Assembly (NCBI GenBank): GCA_902557155.1
Contig: CACDYR010000002.1
Span: 236,148 to 300,147, forward strand
Direction: 5' to 3'
Length of the DNA: 64,000 bases
Source: an uncultured Pelagibacteraceae bacterium
GTDB lineage: Bacteria; Pseudomonadota; Alphaproteobacteria; Pelagibacterales; Pelagibacteraceae
Shown here: positions 55,321 through 64,000 of the stretch, one piece after another
Numbering within the stretch: position 1 is the first letter of the stretch
Layout: every line of letters starts with the position of its first letter
The notes under the pieces: model-generated
What the model was told of the DNA's origin: nothing
Databases searched by the model: none
The model's input: the letters and a program-made list of their open reading frames with translations, nothing else
Made by a program: the position numbers and the translations under genes

Positions 55321-55348
55321 TTTGTATCTGTTAAATGATTTAAGTCAA
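55321..55348 (-). promoter_or_regulatory. Putative glcB promoter upstream of the riboswitch
   Basis: On the minus strand TTGACT and TACAAA are spaced by 16 bases. The predicted transcript would start near 55314, exactly where the first aptamer begins, which supports the call. Confidence 0.55.
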
Positions 55349-55423
55349 TTAATAAGAATTACACCTTATTTAATATCATTTTATTGCCTTTTTTGTATTT
55401 TAACCATCCGCTATAAATAAAAC

Positions 55424-56518
55424 ATGAAAAATTATCTAAATTTTGAAACTGAAATTAAAGATCTAGAAAATGAACTAGAAAAATTGAAAGATCCTTACAA
55501 CCAAGAGGGATTATCAGAAGTCGATACTCAAAAAATTTCAAGCACTCAAACAGAAATAGATGAAAAATTAAAAAATATTTATTCTAATTTAGATCCTTGG
55601 CAGACTACTATGGTTGCTCGTCATGAAGATAGGCCTAAAGCAAAATTTTTTATTGATAATTTGTTTGATGATTTCATCTCACTATCGGGAGATAGATATT
55701 ATGGAGAGGATAAATCAGTTTTAACTGGATTTGCAAAATTTAATGGAAAATCTGTATTAGTGATAGGTCAAGAAAAAGGAGAAGATTTAGATAGCAGAAT
55801 AGAAAGAAATTTTGGAATGATGAGACCTGAAGGTTATAGAAAAACAATAAGATTAATGAACTTAGCAAACAAATTTAATATTCCAATAATCTCTTTTATT
55901 GATACCCCGGGCGCATATCCAGGCGTAGGGGCTGAAGAACGAGGACAAGCGGAAGCAATTGCAAAATCTATAGAATGCTGCATGGAACTTAAAGTTCCAA
56001 CAATTTCAATAATTATAGGCGAGGGTGGTTCTGGTGGTGCAATAGCATTAGCCTCATCAAACAAAGTTCTTATGCTAGAAAATGCAATTTACTCAGTAAT
56101 ATCTCCAGAGGGATGTGCAACTATTCTTTGGAGAGATCCAAAAAAAATGCTCGATGCGGCAAAAGCCATGAAGCTCTCAGCTAAAGATTTATTAAAATTA
56201 AAAGTTATTGATGAAATAATTGAAGAACCTTTAGGCGGTGCACACAGAGATAGAGATATTATATTAAATAACGTCAGAGAAACTTTAACAAAAAATTTAA
56301 GTTATTTTGATGAATTATCTTCAGAAGAAATAATGAATGATAGAAAAAATAAGTTTCTTAAAATTGGAAGAAACGATGGTTTTATCACTAGTACTGAGGA
56401 TCTAAGCACATTAACTATTAAGAAAAATAACTTTGATAAAATTTTAAAATCAAAAAAAGCATTATCTGTTACTGTTGGTGGACTAATTTTAATTTCTTTA
56501 ATTCTGTTATTAATTTAA
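55424..56518 (+). CDS. accA: Acetyl-CoA carboxylase carboxyltransferase subunit alpha, with hydrophobic C-terminal tail
   Basis: Partner of AccD in malonyl-CoA synthesis. Core motifs are LDPWQTTMVARHEDRPK, ALTGFAKF-like VLTGFAKFNG, MMRPEGYRK, FIDTPGAYPGVGAEERGQ, GEGGSGGAIAL and VISPEGCATILWRD. The usual AccA ends near KFLKIGR (about residue 320). Here the protein runs to 364 residues and ends in 19 almost purely hydrophobic residues (346-364, ALSVTVGGLILISLILLLI), like a tail anchor. I see no frameshift. The accD partner is more than 20 kb away. Confidence 0.95.
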   Translation: MKNYLNFETEIKDLENELEKLKDPYNQEGLSEVDTQKISSTQTEIDEKLKNIYSNLDPWQTTMVARHEDRPKAKFFIDNLFDDFISLSGDRYYGEDKSVLTGFAKFNGKSVLVIGQEKGEDLDSRIERNFGMMRPEGYRKTIRLMNLANKFNIPIISFIDTPGAYPGVGAEERGQAEAIAKSIECCMELKVPTISIIIGEGGSGGAIALASSNKVLMLENAIYSVISPEGCATILWRDPKKMLDAAKAMKLSAKDLLKLKVIDEIIEEPLGGAHRDRDIILNNVRETLTKNLSYFDELSSEEIMNDRKNKFLKIGRNDGFITSTEDLSTLTIKKNNFDKILKSKKALSVTVGGLILISLILLLI

Positions 56519-56520
56519 AT

Positions 56521-59067
56521 TTATAAAGCACCGTGACAATGCTTAAATTTTTTTCCAGATCCACAAAAACAAGGTTCGTTTCTTCCCATTTTTTTATTGT
56601 TTGAAATTTGTTTAGAAATATCGTTTTGTTTTTTTTCATTTTCTTGAGCTGACTCAATAACAACTTTTAAGTTCATTAAAATAGTTACATAATCTAATTT
56701 TAATTTTTCTAAAAGATTTGAAAATAATTCAAATGCTTCTTTTTTATATTCAACTAACGGATCTCTTTGACCATAAGATCTTAGACCTATGACTTGTCTT
56801 AATTGCTCCAAATATTGAATGTGAGATTTCCAATTTAAATCAATTGATTGAAGAAAAATTCTTTTTTCAATATCTTTAGCATGATCTTCACCCAGAAGTT
56901 TAATTCGTTCCTTTCTAGTTTCTTGAAATTTATTAGAAATTTTTTCTCTGAAATCTTTATCTTTTGTTTCAATTAAATCCTTAAATTCAGATTCTTCAAA
57001 GCTTTTTCCAACTATTTGTTTAGTTTTATTGTTAAATTCATTACTTTTAGGATTAGATAAATTTGAAATTTTTAACTTAATTAAATCATCAGATATTTCT
57101 TTTAAAAATTCATCTGAATAATCAAAGATATTTTCACTATTCATCGCATTTTTTCTTTGTGAAAACACAACATGCCTTTGATCATTAAGAACATTATCAA
57201 ATTTGATGAGTGTTTTTCTTATATCAAAATTTCTAGCTTCTACTTTCTGCTGGGCTCTCTCTAGTGCTTTATTAATCCAAGGATGATCGATACTTTCACC
57301 GTCTTTAAGTCCAAGTTTTTCTAGCATACTATTCATAGACTCTGATCCAAAAATTCTCATTAAATCATCCTCTAGACTAACATAAAATATAGAACTACCT
57401 TCATCTCCTTGTCTTCCAGATCTTCCTCTAGCCTGGTTATCAACTCTTCTAGATTCCATTCTCTCTGTGCCAATTACAAACAAACCCCCTAAGGATTTAA
57501 TTTTATCCTTGTTTATTTTAAGCTGGTCTTCTGGAATAGAGCCCTTCTTACCACCAAGTTGAATATCAACTCCTCTTCCTGAAATACTTGTTGTAATAAT
57601 TAATGAATTTTCTTTTCCTGCATTTGCAATTATCTCTGCTTCATTTTCATGATTTTTTGCATTTAACACTACATGTTCAATATTTTTTTGATTTAACAAA
57701 TTTGAATAAACTTCAGATTTATTAATACTTGAGGTAAATACCAAAATAGGCTGACCTAATTTATTTCTTTCAATTATTTTTTCTATAATTGCATCATTCT
57801 TTTCTTTTTCTGTTCTAAAAATTAAATCGTTAAAATCCTTTCGGATCATTTCTTGATTTGTTGGAATAACAACAACTGGTAGATTATAAATTTCAAAAAA
57901 TTCCTCAGATTCTGTAGCAGCTGTACCAGTACAACCAGATAATTTTTTATAAAGCTTAAAATAATTTTGATAAGTTATTGAAGCTAATGTTTGATTTTCA
58001 GCCTGTACTTGAATTTTTTCTTTAGCCTCTAATGCTTGATGTAAACCATCCCCAAACCGTCTACCTTCTAAAATTCTTCCAGTAAGTTCGTCAATAATTT
58101 TAAGACTTCCATCTTTAACAATATAATCTTTTCCTTTTTCAAATAAATGATTTGCTCTTAAAGCTTGATTTACATGATGAACTAAATGTAAATTTTCTGG
58201 ATCATAAAAATTATTGTTTTTTAAAATACCAGCGTTAGAAAAAAGTTTTTCAACATTATTAATTCCATCATTTGTTAATAAAATACTCTTTTCTTTTTCA
58301 TCTATTTCAAAATCTTTATTATTCAAGATTCTAATTAATTTATCAATTGCTAGATATTGGGCAGTTTTATCCTCAGCTGCTCCAGAAATTATCAAAGGTG
58401 TTCTTGCCTCATCAATTAAACATGAATCTATTTCATCTACTATAGAAAAATTATGATCTCTTTGAACCATTTGCTCTTGAGAAAATTTCATATTATCTCT
58501 CAAGTAATCAAAACCTAATTCACTATTAGTTGCATAAGTGATATCACAATTATAGTTTTTCTTACGTTCAGCATCATCTTGATAGTTGTTAATAAATCCT
58601 GATGAAAGACCTAGAAAATTATAAATTTGCCCCATCTCAATGGAGTCTCTTTTTGCAAGATAATCATTTACAGTCACTATATGAACACCTTTACCACTCA
58701 ATGCATTTAAATAAGCAGCAAGTGTTATGGTTAAAGTTTTTCCTTCTCCAGTTCTCATTTCAGCAATTTTGCCTTCATGTAATGCTACACCTCCTATTAA
58801 CTGAACGTTAAAGTGTCTTTCATTTCGTGTTCGTTTGGCAGCCTCCCTGACTAAAGCAAAAGCTTCTGGAAGTAACTCGTCTAAAGATTTTCCTTCCTTT
58901 ACCTGATTTTTAAATTCATTAGTTTTTTTCGGAAAGTCGTCCTCATTTAAATTTTTAAAATCTTCCTCATGAAAGTTTATTTTTTCAACAATTTTACCAA
59001 TTCTATCTAGCTCTTTTTGATTACTAGATTTGATAAATTTTGTAATTAAACTTAATGGGTTAAACAT
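56521..59067 (-). CDS. secA: Preprotein translocase ATPase SecA
   Basis: SecA drives protein export through SecYEG. The 848 residues include MRTGEGKTLT (Walker A), the DEID box in VDEIDSCLIDEARTP, the preprotein cross-linking region, GTERMESRRVDNQARGRSGRQGD, and the helical scaffold. It ends in a zinc-binding SEC-C motif (GRNEPCFCGSGKKFKHCHG) that binds SecB and lipids. It lies two bases after the convergent accA stop and is divergent from argJ. Confidence 0.97.
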   Translation of the reverse strand: MFNPLSLITKFIKSSNQKELDRIGKIVEKINFHEEDFKNLNEDDFPKKTNEFKNQVKEGKSLDELLPEAFALVREAAKRTRNERHFNVQLIGGVALHEGKIAEMRTGEGKTLTITLAAYLNALSGKGVHIVTVNDYLAKRDSIEMGQIYNFLGLSSGFINNYQDDAERKKNYNCDITYATNSELGFDYLRDNMKFSQEQMVQRDHNFSIVDEIDSCLIDEARTPLIISGAAEDKTAQYLAIDKLIRILNNKDFEIDEKEKSILLTNDGINNVEKLFSNAGILKNNNFYDPENLHLVHHVNQALRANHLFEKGKDYIVKDGSLKIIDELTGRILEGRRFGDGLHQALEAKEKIQVQAENQTLASITYQNYFKLYKKLSGCTGTAATESEEFFEIYNLPVVVIPTNQEMIRKDFNDLIFRTEKEKNDAIIEKIIERNKLGQPILVFTSSINKSEVYSNLLNQKNIEHVVLNAKNHENEAEIIANAGKENSLIITTSISGRGVDIQLGGKKGSIPEDQLKINKDKIKSLGGLFVIGTERMESRRVDNQARGRSGRQGDEGSSIFYVSLEDDLMRIFGSESMNSMLEKLGLKDGESIDHPWINKALERAQQKVEARNFDIRKTLIKFDNVLNDQRHVVFSQRKNAMNSENIFDYSDEFLKEISDDLIKLKISNLSNPKSNEFNNKTKQIVGKSFEESEFKDLIETKDKDFREKISNKFQETRKERIKLLGEDHAKDIEKRIFLQSIDLNWKSHIQYLEQLRQVIGLRSYGQRDPLVEYKKEAFELFSNLLEKLKLDYVTILMNLKVVIESAQENEKKQNDISKQISNNKKMGRNEPCFCGSGKKFKHCHGAL

Positions 59068-59132
59068 GACTATTTGATTTATTCTTTTATTATATGGTTT
59101 AATATATGTATTAAATAAATAATTTAAACAAT

Positions 59133-60434
59133 ATGGGAATTAATTTAACAAATTTTTTATCATCTCAATCAAAAAATACTAAAATGATTGATTTTCAAGA
59201 CCTTGATCATTTGGACGGTCTTTCAATTTCAGTTGTTTCAGCAAATTTATATAAAGATATCAGAGATGATTTAACAATGTTCTATTTTAGAGAAGGTGCT
59301 AATTACGCTTCTGTTTATACCCAATCAAAAATAGTGTCTGAAAATATAAAATGGAATATAAATCAAAGACCAAAAAAAATATACTCTCTCATTGTAAATA
59401 CAAGAAACGCAAATGCTTTCACTGGAAAGCAAGGATATGAAAGTTTAAAAAAAATAGCTGATTTCACAGCCAAACAACTGAATAAAAAACAAGAGGAAGA
59501 TGAGGATAATCCTAAAAAAATTTCTTCAAAAAATATAATTTTTGGTTGTACTGGTACTATTGGAGAAATTTTTCCATATGAAAAAATTTCCAATAATATT
59601 CCAAATTTAATTAAAAAAATTCGTTATACCCAAAATAAATTTATGTGGATGAAAGCAGCACTTGCAATCATGACTACAGATACGAAGCCAAAATTAGCTA
59701 TGGAGGAATGTCATATTGGAAGTGAAAAAGTTAAAATATATGGAATAGCCAAAGGATCAGGAATGATATATCCAAATATGGCTACAACACTTGCATATAT
59801 ATTTACTGATGCAACTTTATCTAATGATATTTTAGGAAAGTTATTAAAAAAAAATATAACCAATACATTTAATGCTATTTCTTGCGATGGGGATACTAGC
59901 ACGAATGACATGGCAACTATTTTTGCAACTAATGAAGTAAAAAATTATCAAGTGAAAAGTATTAATGAGAATAAAATTAAAAATTTTGATCAAGCTCTAA
60001 ATAATGTTCTTTTAAATTTAGCTAAAAGAGTTGTTTCAGATGGTGAAGGAGCATCAAAATTAATAAAAATCAATGTTAGTAAGTGTAAAAACGAGATAGA
60101 TGCAAAAAAAATTGCTTTCTCAATTGCAAATTCTCCATTAGTAAAAACTGCAATTGCTGGAGAAGATCCAAATTGGGGACGAGTTATAATGGCAATCGGT
60201 AAAGCTGGACCTAAAATTAATTTAAATAAATTATTAATTAAGTTTGGAAGTATATTAATTGTAGAAGGTGGAAAATTAAATCAAAGTTACGATGAAAAGC
60301 AAACAGCTAACTACATGAAATCTGAAAATATAGAAATAAATATTGAAACCTTTACAGGGAGTAAAAACTTCACAGCTTACACAATGGATTTAACTAAAAA
60401 ATATATTGAAATTAATGCAGATTATAGAAGTTAA
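59133..60434 (+). CDS. argJ: Bifunctional glutamate/ornithine N-acetyltransferase
   Basis: ArgJ recycles the acetyl group from acetylornithine to glutamate. The 433 residues show the N-terminal VSANLYKDIRDDLTMFYF region, the GCTGTIGE loop, and the self-cleavage site PNMATTLAYIFTDA, where the Thr after MAT becomes the nucleophile of the beta chain. CDGDTSTND and GEDPNWGRVIMAIG follow. The presence of argJ means acetate-recycling arginine synthesis; an argA-type enzyme may be dispensable. It is divergent from secA across 65 bases. Confidence 0.95.
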   Translation: MGINLTNFLSSQSKNTKMIDFQDLDHLDGLSISVVSANLYKDIRDDLTMFYFREGANYASVYTQSKIVSENIKWNINQRPKKIYSLIVNTRNANAFTGKQGYESLKKIADFTAKQLNKKQEEDEDNPKKISSKNIIFGCTGTIGEIFPYEKISNNIPNLIKKIRYTQNKFMWMKAALAIMTTDTKPKLAMEECHIGSEKVKIYGIAKGSGMIYPNMATTLAYIFTDATLSNDILGKLLKKNITNTFNAISCDGDTSTNDMATIFATNEVKNYQVKSINENKIKNFDQALNNVLLNLAKRVVSDGEGASKLIKINVSKCKNEIDAKKIAFSIANSPLVKTAIAGEDPNWGRVIMAIGKAGPKINLNKLLIKFGSILIVEGGKLNQSYDEKQTANYMKSENIEINIETFTGSKNFTAYTMDLTKKYIEINADYRS

Positions 60435-60472
60435 AATATTGAAAATCCAAATTCCGTTATTAACTAATAATC

Positions 60473-60901
60473 ATGATTAAATATAAACTTCTTTGTAAAG
60501 AATGTGATTTAAAATTTGATAGTTGGTTTGCATCTTCAAACGAGTATGAAAGATTAAAAAAGAAAAAACTTTTGAATTGCCATAATTGCAATTCAGTAAA
60601 AGTTGAAAAAACAATTATGGCACCTCGCCTAATAAGTCATAAATCAAAAACTGATGAAAAAACAAACATAGAAAAATATAATAAAGTAAAAAAAACTATA
60701 AAAGCTTATCAAAAATTTATTAAAGATAATTTTAATTATGTTGGTGATAATTTTGCCTATGAGGCAAGATCAATTCATTATAATGGTAAAAAAAAATCAA
60801 AAGGTATTTACGGCAGTGCATCAAAGGAAGATTTAAAAGAATTAAAAGAAGAAGGTATAGACGCTCAAATGATCCCTTGGGTAGATGAAAAGGAAAATTA
60901 G
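60473..60901 (+). CDS. DUF1178 family zinc-ribbon protein
   Basis: A 142-residue protein with two CxxC-type pairs near the N-terminus (CKEC at residues 8-11, CHNC at about 36-39), the phrase FDSWFASSNEYERL, and EKTIMAPRL. These are the marks of DUF1178, common in alphaproteobacteria. The middle is Lys-rich and the C-terminus ends GIDAQMIPWVDEKEN. Function is unknown. It ends four bases inside the convergent ubiG. Confidence 0.82.
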   Translation: MIKYKLLCKECDLKFDSWFASSNEYERLKKKKLLNCHNCNSVKVEKTIMAPRLISHKSKTDEKTNIEKYNKVKKTIKAYQKFIKDNFNYVGDNFAYEARSIHYNGKKKSKGIYGSASKEDLKELKEEGIDAQMIPWVDEKEN

Positions 60902-61620
60902 TTTTTAATAAACTTTGCTATATAGTTTACAGACAAATCCCTAGAAATACTCCATTCATCCTTAATAAGGTTAAAATTCATGCCCTCTAATTTATTAAGA
61001 GATAAACCATATTTCATTAAAATTTTTTTTAGATCCCCAGGTTTAACGAATTTTTCCCATTCGTGTGTTCCAATTGGAAGCCATCTTAAAACATACTCTG
61101 CTCCAACAATTGCAAAAATATAAGATTTTAAAGTTTTATTTATTGTTGCAACAAACATCAGTCCATTTTTTTTTAGAAGTTTTGAGCAAGATTTTAAAAA
61201 AAAATCTATATCCTCTACATGTTCAACAATTTCCATGTTTAAAATAACATCAAATTTTTTTGTAATTTTAAGTTTTTCAGGTGACGAACATAAATAATTA
61301 ATTTTTAGTTTATTTTTTTTTGAATGAATTTTTGCAATTTTTATATTTTTATCAGATGCATCGATACCTGTTACATTTGCCCCCATTCTTGACATTGGTT
61401 CAGATAGTAAACCTCCACCACATCCAATATCTAAAATATTTATTCCCAACAAAGGTTTGAATTTATTTTTTAATTTGAAATTATTAATAATATTTTCCTT
61501 TATATATTTTATTCTTGTTGGATTAAATTTATGAAGTGGTTTGAATTTACCCTCTGGATCCCACCATTCATTGGCCATTTTGGAAAATTTATCTATTTCT
61601 TTTTTATTTACACTAGTCAT
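60898..61620 (-). CDS. ubiG: Ubiquinone biosynthesis O-methyltransferase
   Basis: A SAM-dependent class I methyltransferase of 240 residues that methylates two hydroxyls of the ubiquinone ring. The opening NEWWDPEGKFKPLHKFNPTRI is characteristic of UbiG. The SAM motif is LDIGCGGGLLSEPMSRMG, followed by VTGIDAS, LNMEIVEHV and WLPIGTHEWEKFV. It is divergent from lysC. Confidence 0.94.
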   Translation of the reverse strand: MTSVNKKEIDKFSKMANEWWDPEGKFKPLHKFNPTRIKYIKENIINNFKLKNKFKPLLGINILDIGCGGGLLSEPMSRMGANVTGIDASDKNIKIAKIHSKKNKLKINYLCSSPEKLKITKKFDVILNMEIVEHVEDIDFFLKSCSKLLKKNGLMFVATINKTLKSYIFAIVGAEYVLRWLPIGTHEWEKFVKPGDLKKILMKYGLSLNKLEGMNFNLIKDEWSISRDLSVNYIAKFIKN

Positions 61621-61632
61621 TGTGATAAATAG

Positions 61633-61660
61633 TTGACATAATAATTTAGATGTATTTTAT
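61633..61660 (+). promoter_or_regulatory. Possible lysC promoter
   Basis: A perfect TTGACA at 61633-61638 is followed after 16 bases by TTTTAT, a weak -10 match. It lies about 35 bases before the lysC start. The perfect -35 is the main support. Confidence 0.35.
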
Positions 61661-61695
61661 CCATTATTTATTAAATATTAATAATTAAAGCTAGC

Positions 61696-62907
61696 ATGAA
61701 AACTATCGTATTAAAATTTGGTGGAACATCAGTAGGAACTATAGATAGAATTAAAAAGGTATGCAAAATTATTGCTTTTTACAAAAAGAAAAGAAATAAG
61801 GTATTAGTTGTTTCATCAGCAATGAGTGGTGTGACAAATGAGTTAGTTAATAAATCTAAACTTATAAGTAACAATTTTGATAGAGCGGAATATGATGCAT
61901 TAGTTTCGACTGGAGAACAAGCATCATGCGCACTTATTGCTGGTAGACTAAAACATAATGGATTTAAATCAAGATCTTGGACATCATGGCAATTACCTAT
62001 TGTAACAGAGGGCCCTCACTCAAGTGCAAGAATTAGTTCAGTAGGCATTAAAGAACTAAATAAATATATAAATTCTGGTGGAATACCTATAATCACGGGT
62101 TTTCAAGGTGTAAGCAATGATTTTAGAATTACTACTATAGGAAGAAGCGGATCTGATGCTACGGCAATTATGCTCGCAAAATTTATTAAAGCTGATGAGT
62201 GTATAATTTATACCGATGTAGATGGAGTTTATACTACAGATCCAAGACAATATAAAAAAGCAAAAAAAATTAAAAAAATATTTTATGATGAGATGCTAGA
62301 AATGGCATCACTTGGCTCAAAAGTAATGCAGCCTACATCAGTTCAGGATGCAAAGTTGAATAAAATTGATATTAAAGTTAAATCCTCTTTTGTTTCAAAA
62401 AGTGGAACTTTGATTAGTGGTTCTAAAAAGATTTTTAGTAATCAAATTATAACTGGAATTTCATCGACAAAAAATGATGCTAAAATTACAATTGTAGGCG
62501 TTAAAGACAGACCTGGAGTAGCAGCATCAATTTTTAGACCATTATCTAAGAATTTAATTAATGTTGATATGGTAGTCCAAAATATATCTCAAAATGGAAA
62601 AGAAACAGATTTAACATTTACAATTAAGTCTGAGGATTTGAAAAAAACTGAGAAATTAATAAAAAAAAATAAGTCAATATCATATAAAAAATTTTCTTTT
62701 GATAAAGATTTATCAAAAGTTTCTATTATTGGAGTAGGAATGATAACAACACCTGGAATAACTTATAGGATGTTTCAAGCATTAGCTTCGAAAAAAATAA
62801 ATATTCTTGTTATTTCTACATCTGAAATAAAAATTTCAGTACTTATTTCTTCTAAGAGTGTAAAAAAAGCTGTAGCAGTCTTACACAAAGAATTTAAACT
62901 AGATTAA
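61696..62907 (+). CDS. lysC: Aspartate kinase
   Basis: This enzyme phosphorylates aspartate and feeds lysine, threonine and methionine. The 403 residues open with [10 protein letters not shown], include [26 protein letters not shown] and [13 protein letters not shown], and end with two ACT domains (about residues 265-400) that should give feedback control. ispG starts four bases after the stop. Confidence 0.95.
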   Translation: MKTIVLKFGGTSVGTIDRIKKVCKIIAFYKKKRNKVLVVSSAMSGVTNELVNKSKLISNNFDRAEYDALVSTGEQASCALIAGRLKHNGFKSRSWTSWQLPIVTEGPHSSARISSVGIKELNKYINSGGIPIITGFQGVSNDFRITTIGRSGSDATAIMLAKFIKADECIIYTDVDGVYTTDPRQYKKAKKIKKIFYDEMLEMASLGSKVMQPTSVQDAKLNKIDIKVKSSFVSKSGTLISGSKKIFSNQIITGISSTKNDAKITIVGVKDRPGVAASIFRPLSKNLINVDMVVQNISQNGKETDLTFTIKSEDLKKTEKLIKKNKSISYKKFSFDKDLSKVSIIGVGMITTPGITYRMFQALASKKINILVISTSEIKISVLISSKSVKKAVAVLHKEFKLD

Positions 62908-62911
62908 TTTT

Positions 62912-64000
62912 ATGAGCCTTAGGCCTTTTAGAAATATTGATAGAAAAAAAACCAAAGTAATTAATGTAGGTGATGTAAAAGTTGGAGGAGATAATCCAAT
63001 TTCAGTTCAATCTATGACTAACACATTGACAACTGATGTGTCGGCAACAATAAAACAAATTCAAGAAATTCATGAGGAAGGTGCAGATATTGTGAGGGTG
63101 TCTTGTCCAGATGAAGACTCATCAAAAGCTTTAAAAGTAATTACTAAAAATGTTCAAATTCCTATAATCGCTGATATCCATTTTCATTATAAGAGAGCTA
63201 TTGAAGCTGCAGAAAATGGTGCAAAGTGTTTAAGAATTAATCCAGGAAATATCGGTGATAAAAAAAAAATTCACGATGTTTTAAATGCCGCAAAAGATAA
63301 TGATTGTTCAATTAGGATAGGTGTTAATGCTGGATCTTTGGAAAGAGATATTCTTGAAAAATATAAAGAACCGTGTCCCGAGGCATTGGTAGAAAGTGCT
63401 TTGAGAAATATAAAAATATTAGAGGATGAAGATTTTTTCAATTTTAAAGTAAGTGTAAAGTCTTCTGATGTATTTTTATCAATTGCAGCTTATAGACAAC
63501 TTTCGAAGGCCATGAATTACCCATTACACTTAGGAATAACAGAGGCAGGAGGTTTTGTTACAGGTAGTGTTAAGTCTGCCATAGGTCTTGGATCACTTCT
63601 CTTGGATGGTATAGGAGACACCATAAGGGTATCTTTATCTGATGACCCTGTGAAAGAAGTAAAAATTGGAAATGAAATTTTAAAGTCGTTAGGATTAAGA
63701 AACAGAGGGGTAAAAATTATATCTTGTCCGTCATGTGCAAGGCAAGCTTTCCAAGTAATTGATACTGTAAAAATTCTAGAGGAAAAATTATCCCATATAA
63801 AAACCCCAATAACACTATCTATTATAGGGTGTGTTGTGAATGGCCCAGGCGAAGCTTCCTTGACTGATATTGGTATAACAGGCGGCGGAAAAGGAAATAA
63901 TATGCTTTATTTATCAGGTGTTCAGAGTGAAAAAGTTTTAACTAGTGAGATTATAAATAAAGTAATTTCAGAAGTTGAAAAAAAGGCAGCAGAAATAGAA
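62912..64000 (+). CDS. ispG: 4-hydroxy-3-methylbut-2-enyl diphosphate synthase, 3'-truncated by window edge
   Basis: This [4Fe-4S] enzyme (GcpE) acts in the MEP isoprenoid pathway. The frame runs from the ATG at 62912 to the window edge, 363 residues. Visible are [47 protein letters not shown], the cluster cysteines in SCPSCAR and the [10 protein letters not shown] block. Only a short C-terminal end is missing. The start is four bases after the lysC stop. Confidence 0.95.
   Translation, partial: MSLRPFRNIDRKKTKVINVGDVKVGGDNPISVQSMTNTLTTDVSATIKQIQEIHEEGADIVRVSCPDEDSSKALKVITKNVQIPIIADIHFHYKRAIEAAENGAKCLRINPGNIGDKKKIHDVLNAAKDNDCSIRIGVNAGSLERDILEKYKEPCPEALVESALRNIKILEDEDFFNFKVSVKSSDVFLSIAAYRQLSKAMNYPLHLGITEAGGFVTGSVKSAIGLGSLLLDGIGDTIRVSLSDDPVKEVKIGNEILKSLGLRNRGVKIISCPSCARQAFQVIDTVKILEEKLSHIKTPITLSIIGCVVNGPGEASLTDIGITGGGKGNNMLYLSGVQSEKVLTSEIINKVISEVEKKAAEIE

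Noticed and set aside
56521..56663. Minus-strand ORF at the accA/secA junction as a separate gene
   Set aside because: It reads the end of secA in another frame; the SEC-C motif of SecA is in the main frame.

Overview
The window is a dense, very AT-rich stretch of bacterial chromosome, and I read it as SAR11-clade (Pelagibacterales) alphaproteobacterial DNA. The alphaproteobacterial marks are gcrA, the ffs-dnaX-ybaB-recR order, rpmH-rnpA-yidD-yidC-argB, trpF-trpB-trpA-accD-folC, murA-DUF2948-hisD-infA, a RegB-type kinase, an NDUFA9-like protein and a tRNA-His without the extra 5' G. The strongest SAR11 mark is a tandem glycine riboswitch directly upstream of malate synthase G (glcB). Genes overlap or abut almost everywhere. 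There are no insertion sequences, phage genes, CRISPR arrays or long repeats, and no gene-free stretch longer than 300 bases.

Layout. 1-2.6 kb: 3' part of gyrB and a RegB-like sensor kinase. 2.6-6.2 kb: cobT, cobS and a J-domain protein on the minus strand, divergent from bolA. 6.1-7.8 kb: aroB and aroK. 7.8-11.9 kb: a small membrane protein, a large secreted protein of unknown function, then def-fmt-truA. 11.9-19.3 kb: a minus-strand run from rpmH through rnpA, yidD, yidC, argB, a HAD phosphatase, dapD, dapE and a deacetylase-like gene to a SET-domain gene. 19.4-24.7 kb: a VTT-domain membrane protein, tRNA-Thr, two tiny basic proteins, dcd, murA, a DUF2948 gene, hisD, infA, tRNA-Phe and a cold-shock gene. 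24.9-28.1 kb: tRNA-His, hisS, hisZ and hisG. 28.3-31.9 kb: rmuC, an MGME1-like nuclease, sbcB and thioredoxin. 31.9-44.3 kb: fourteen contiguous minus-strand genes (rnd-like, kdsD, lptC, lptB, aroA, cmk, rpsA, ihfB, pyrF, trpF, trpB, trpA, accD, folC). 44.3-50.3 kb: NDUFA9-like, gcrA, argD, argF, membrane cytochrome c, kdsB and pheA. 50.3-53 kb: SRP RNA, dnaX, ybaB and recR. 53-64 kb: glcB with its riboswitch, accA, secA, argJ, DUF1178, ubiG, lysC and the 5' part of ispG.

Most genes serve core biosynthesis: aromatic amino acids, arginine, lysine, histidine, LPS/KDO, fatty acids, isoprenoids, translation, secretion and DNA repair. Items most worth following up are: a CMP kinase that lacks the Walker A lysine; an AccA with a C-terminal hydrophobic tail; a CobS/CobT pair beside a J-domain protein and BolA with no visible CobN; a nuclease resembling mitochondrial MGME1; tRNA-Thr and tRNA-Phe with odd T-loops; a hisS start codon four bases after tRNA-His; no lptA between lptC and lptB; and a two-gene membrane/secreted cassette of unknown function. 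I found no clear new multi-gene defence or mobile system.
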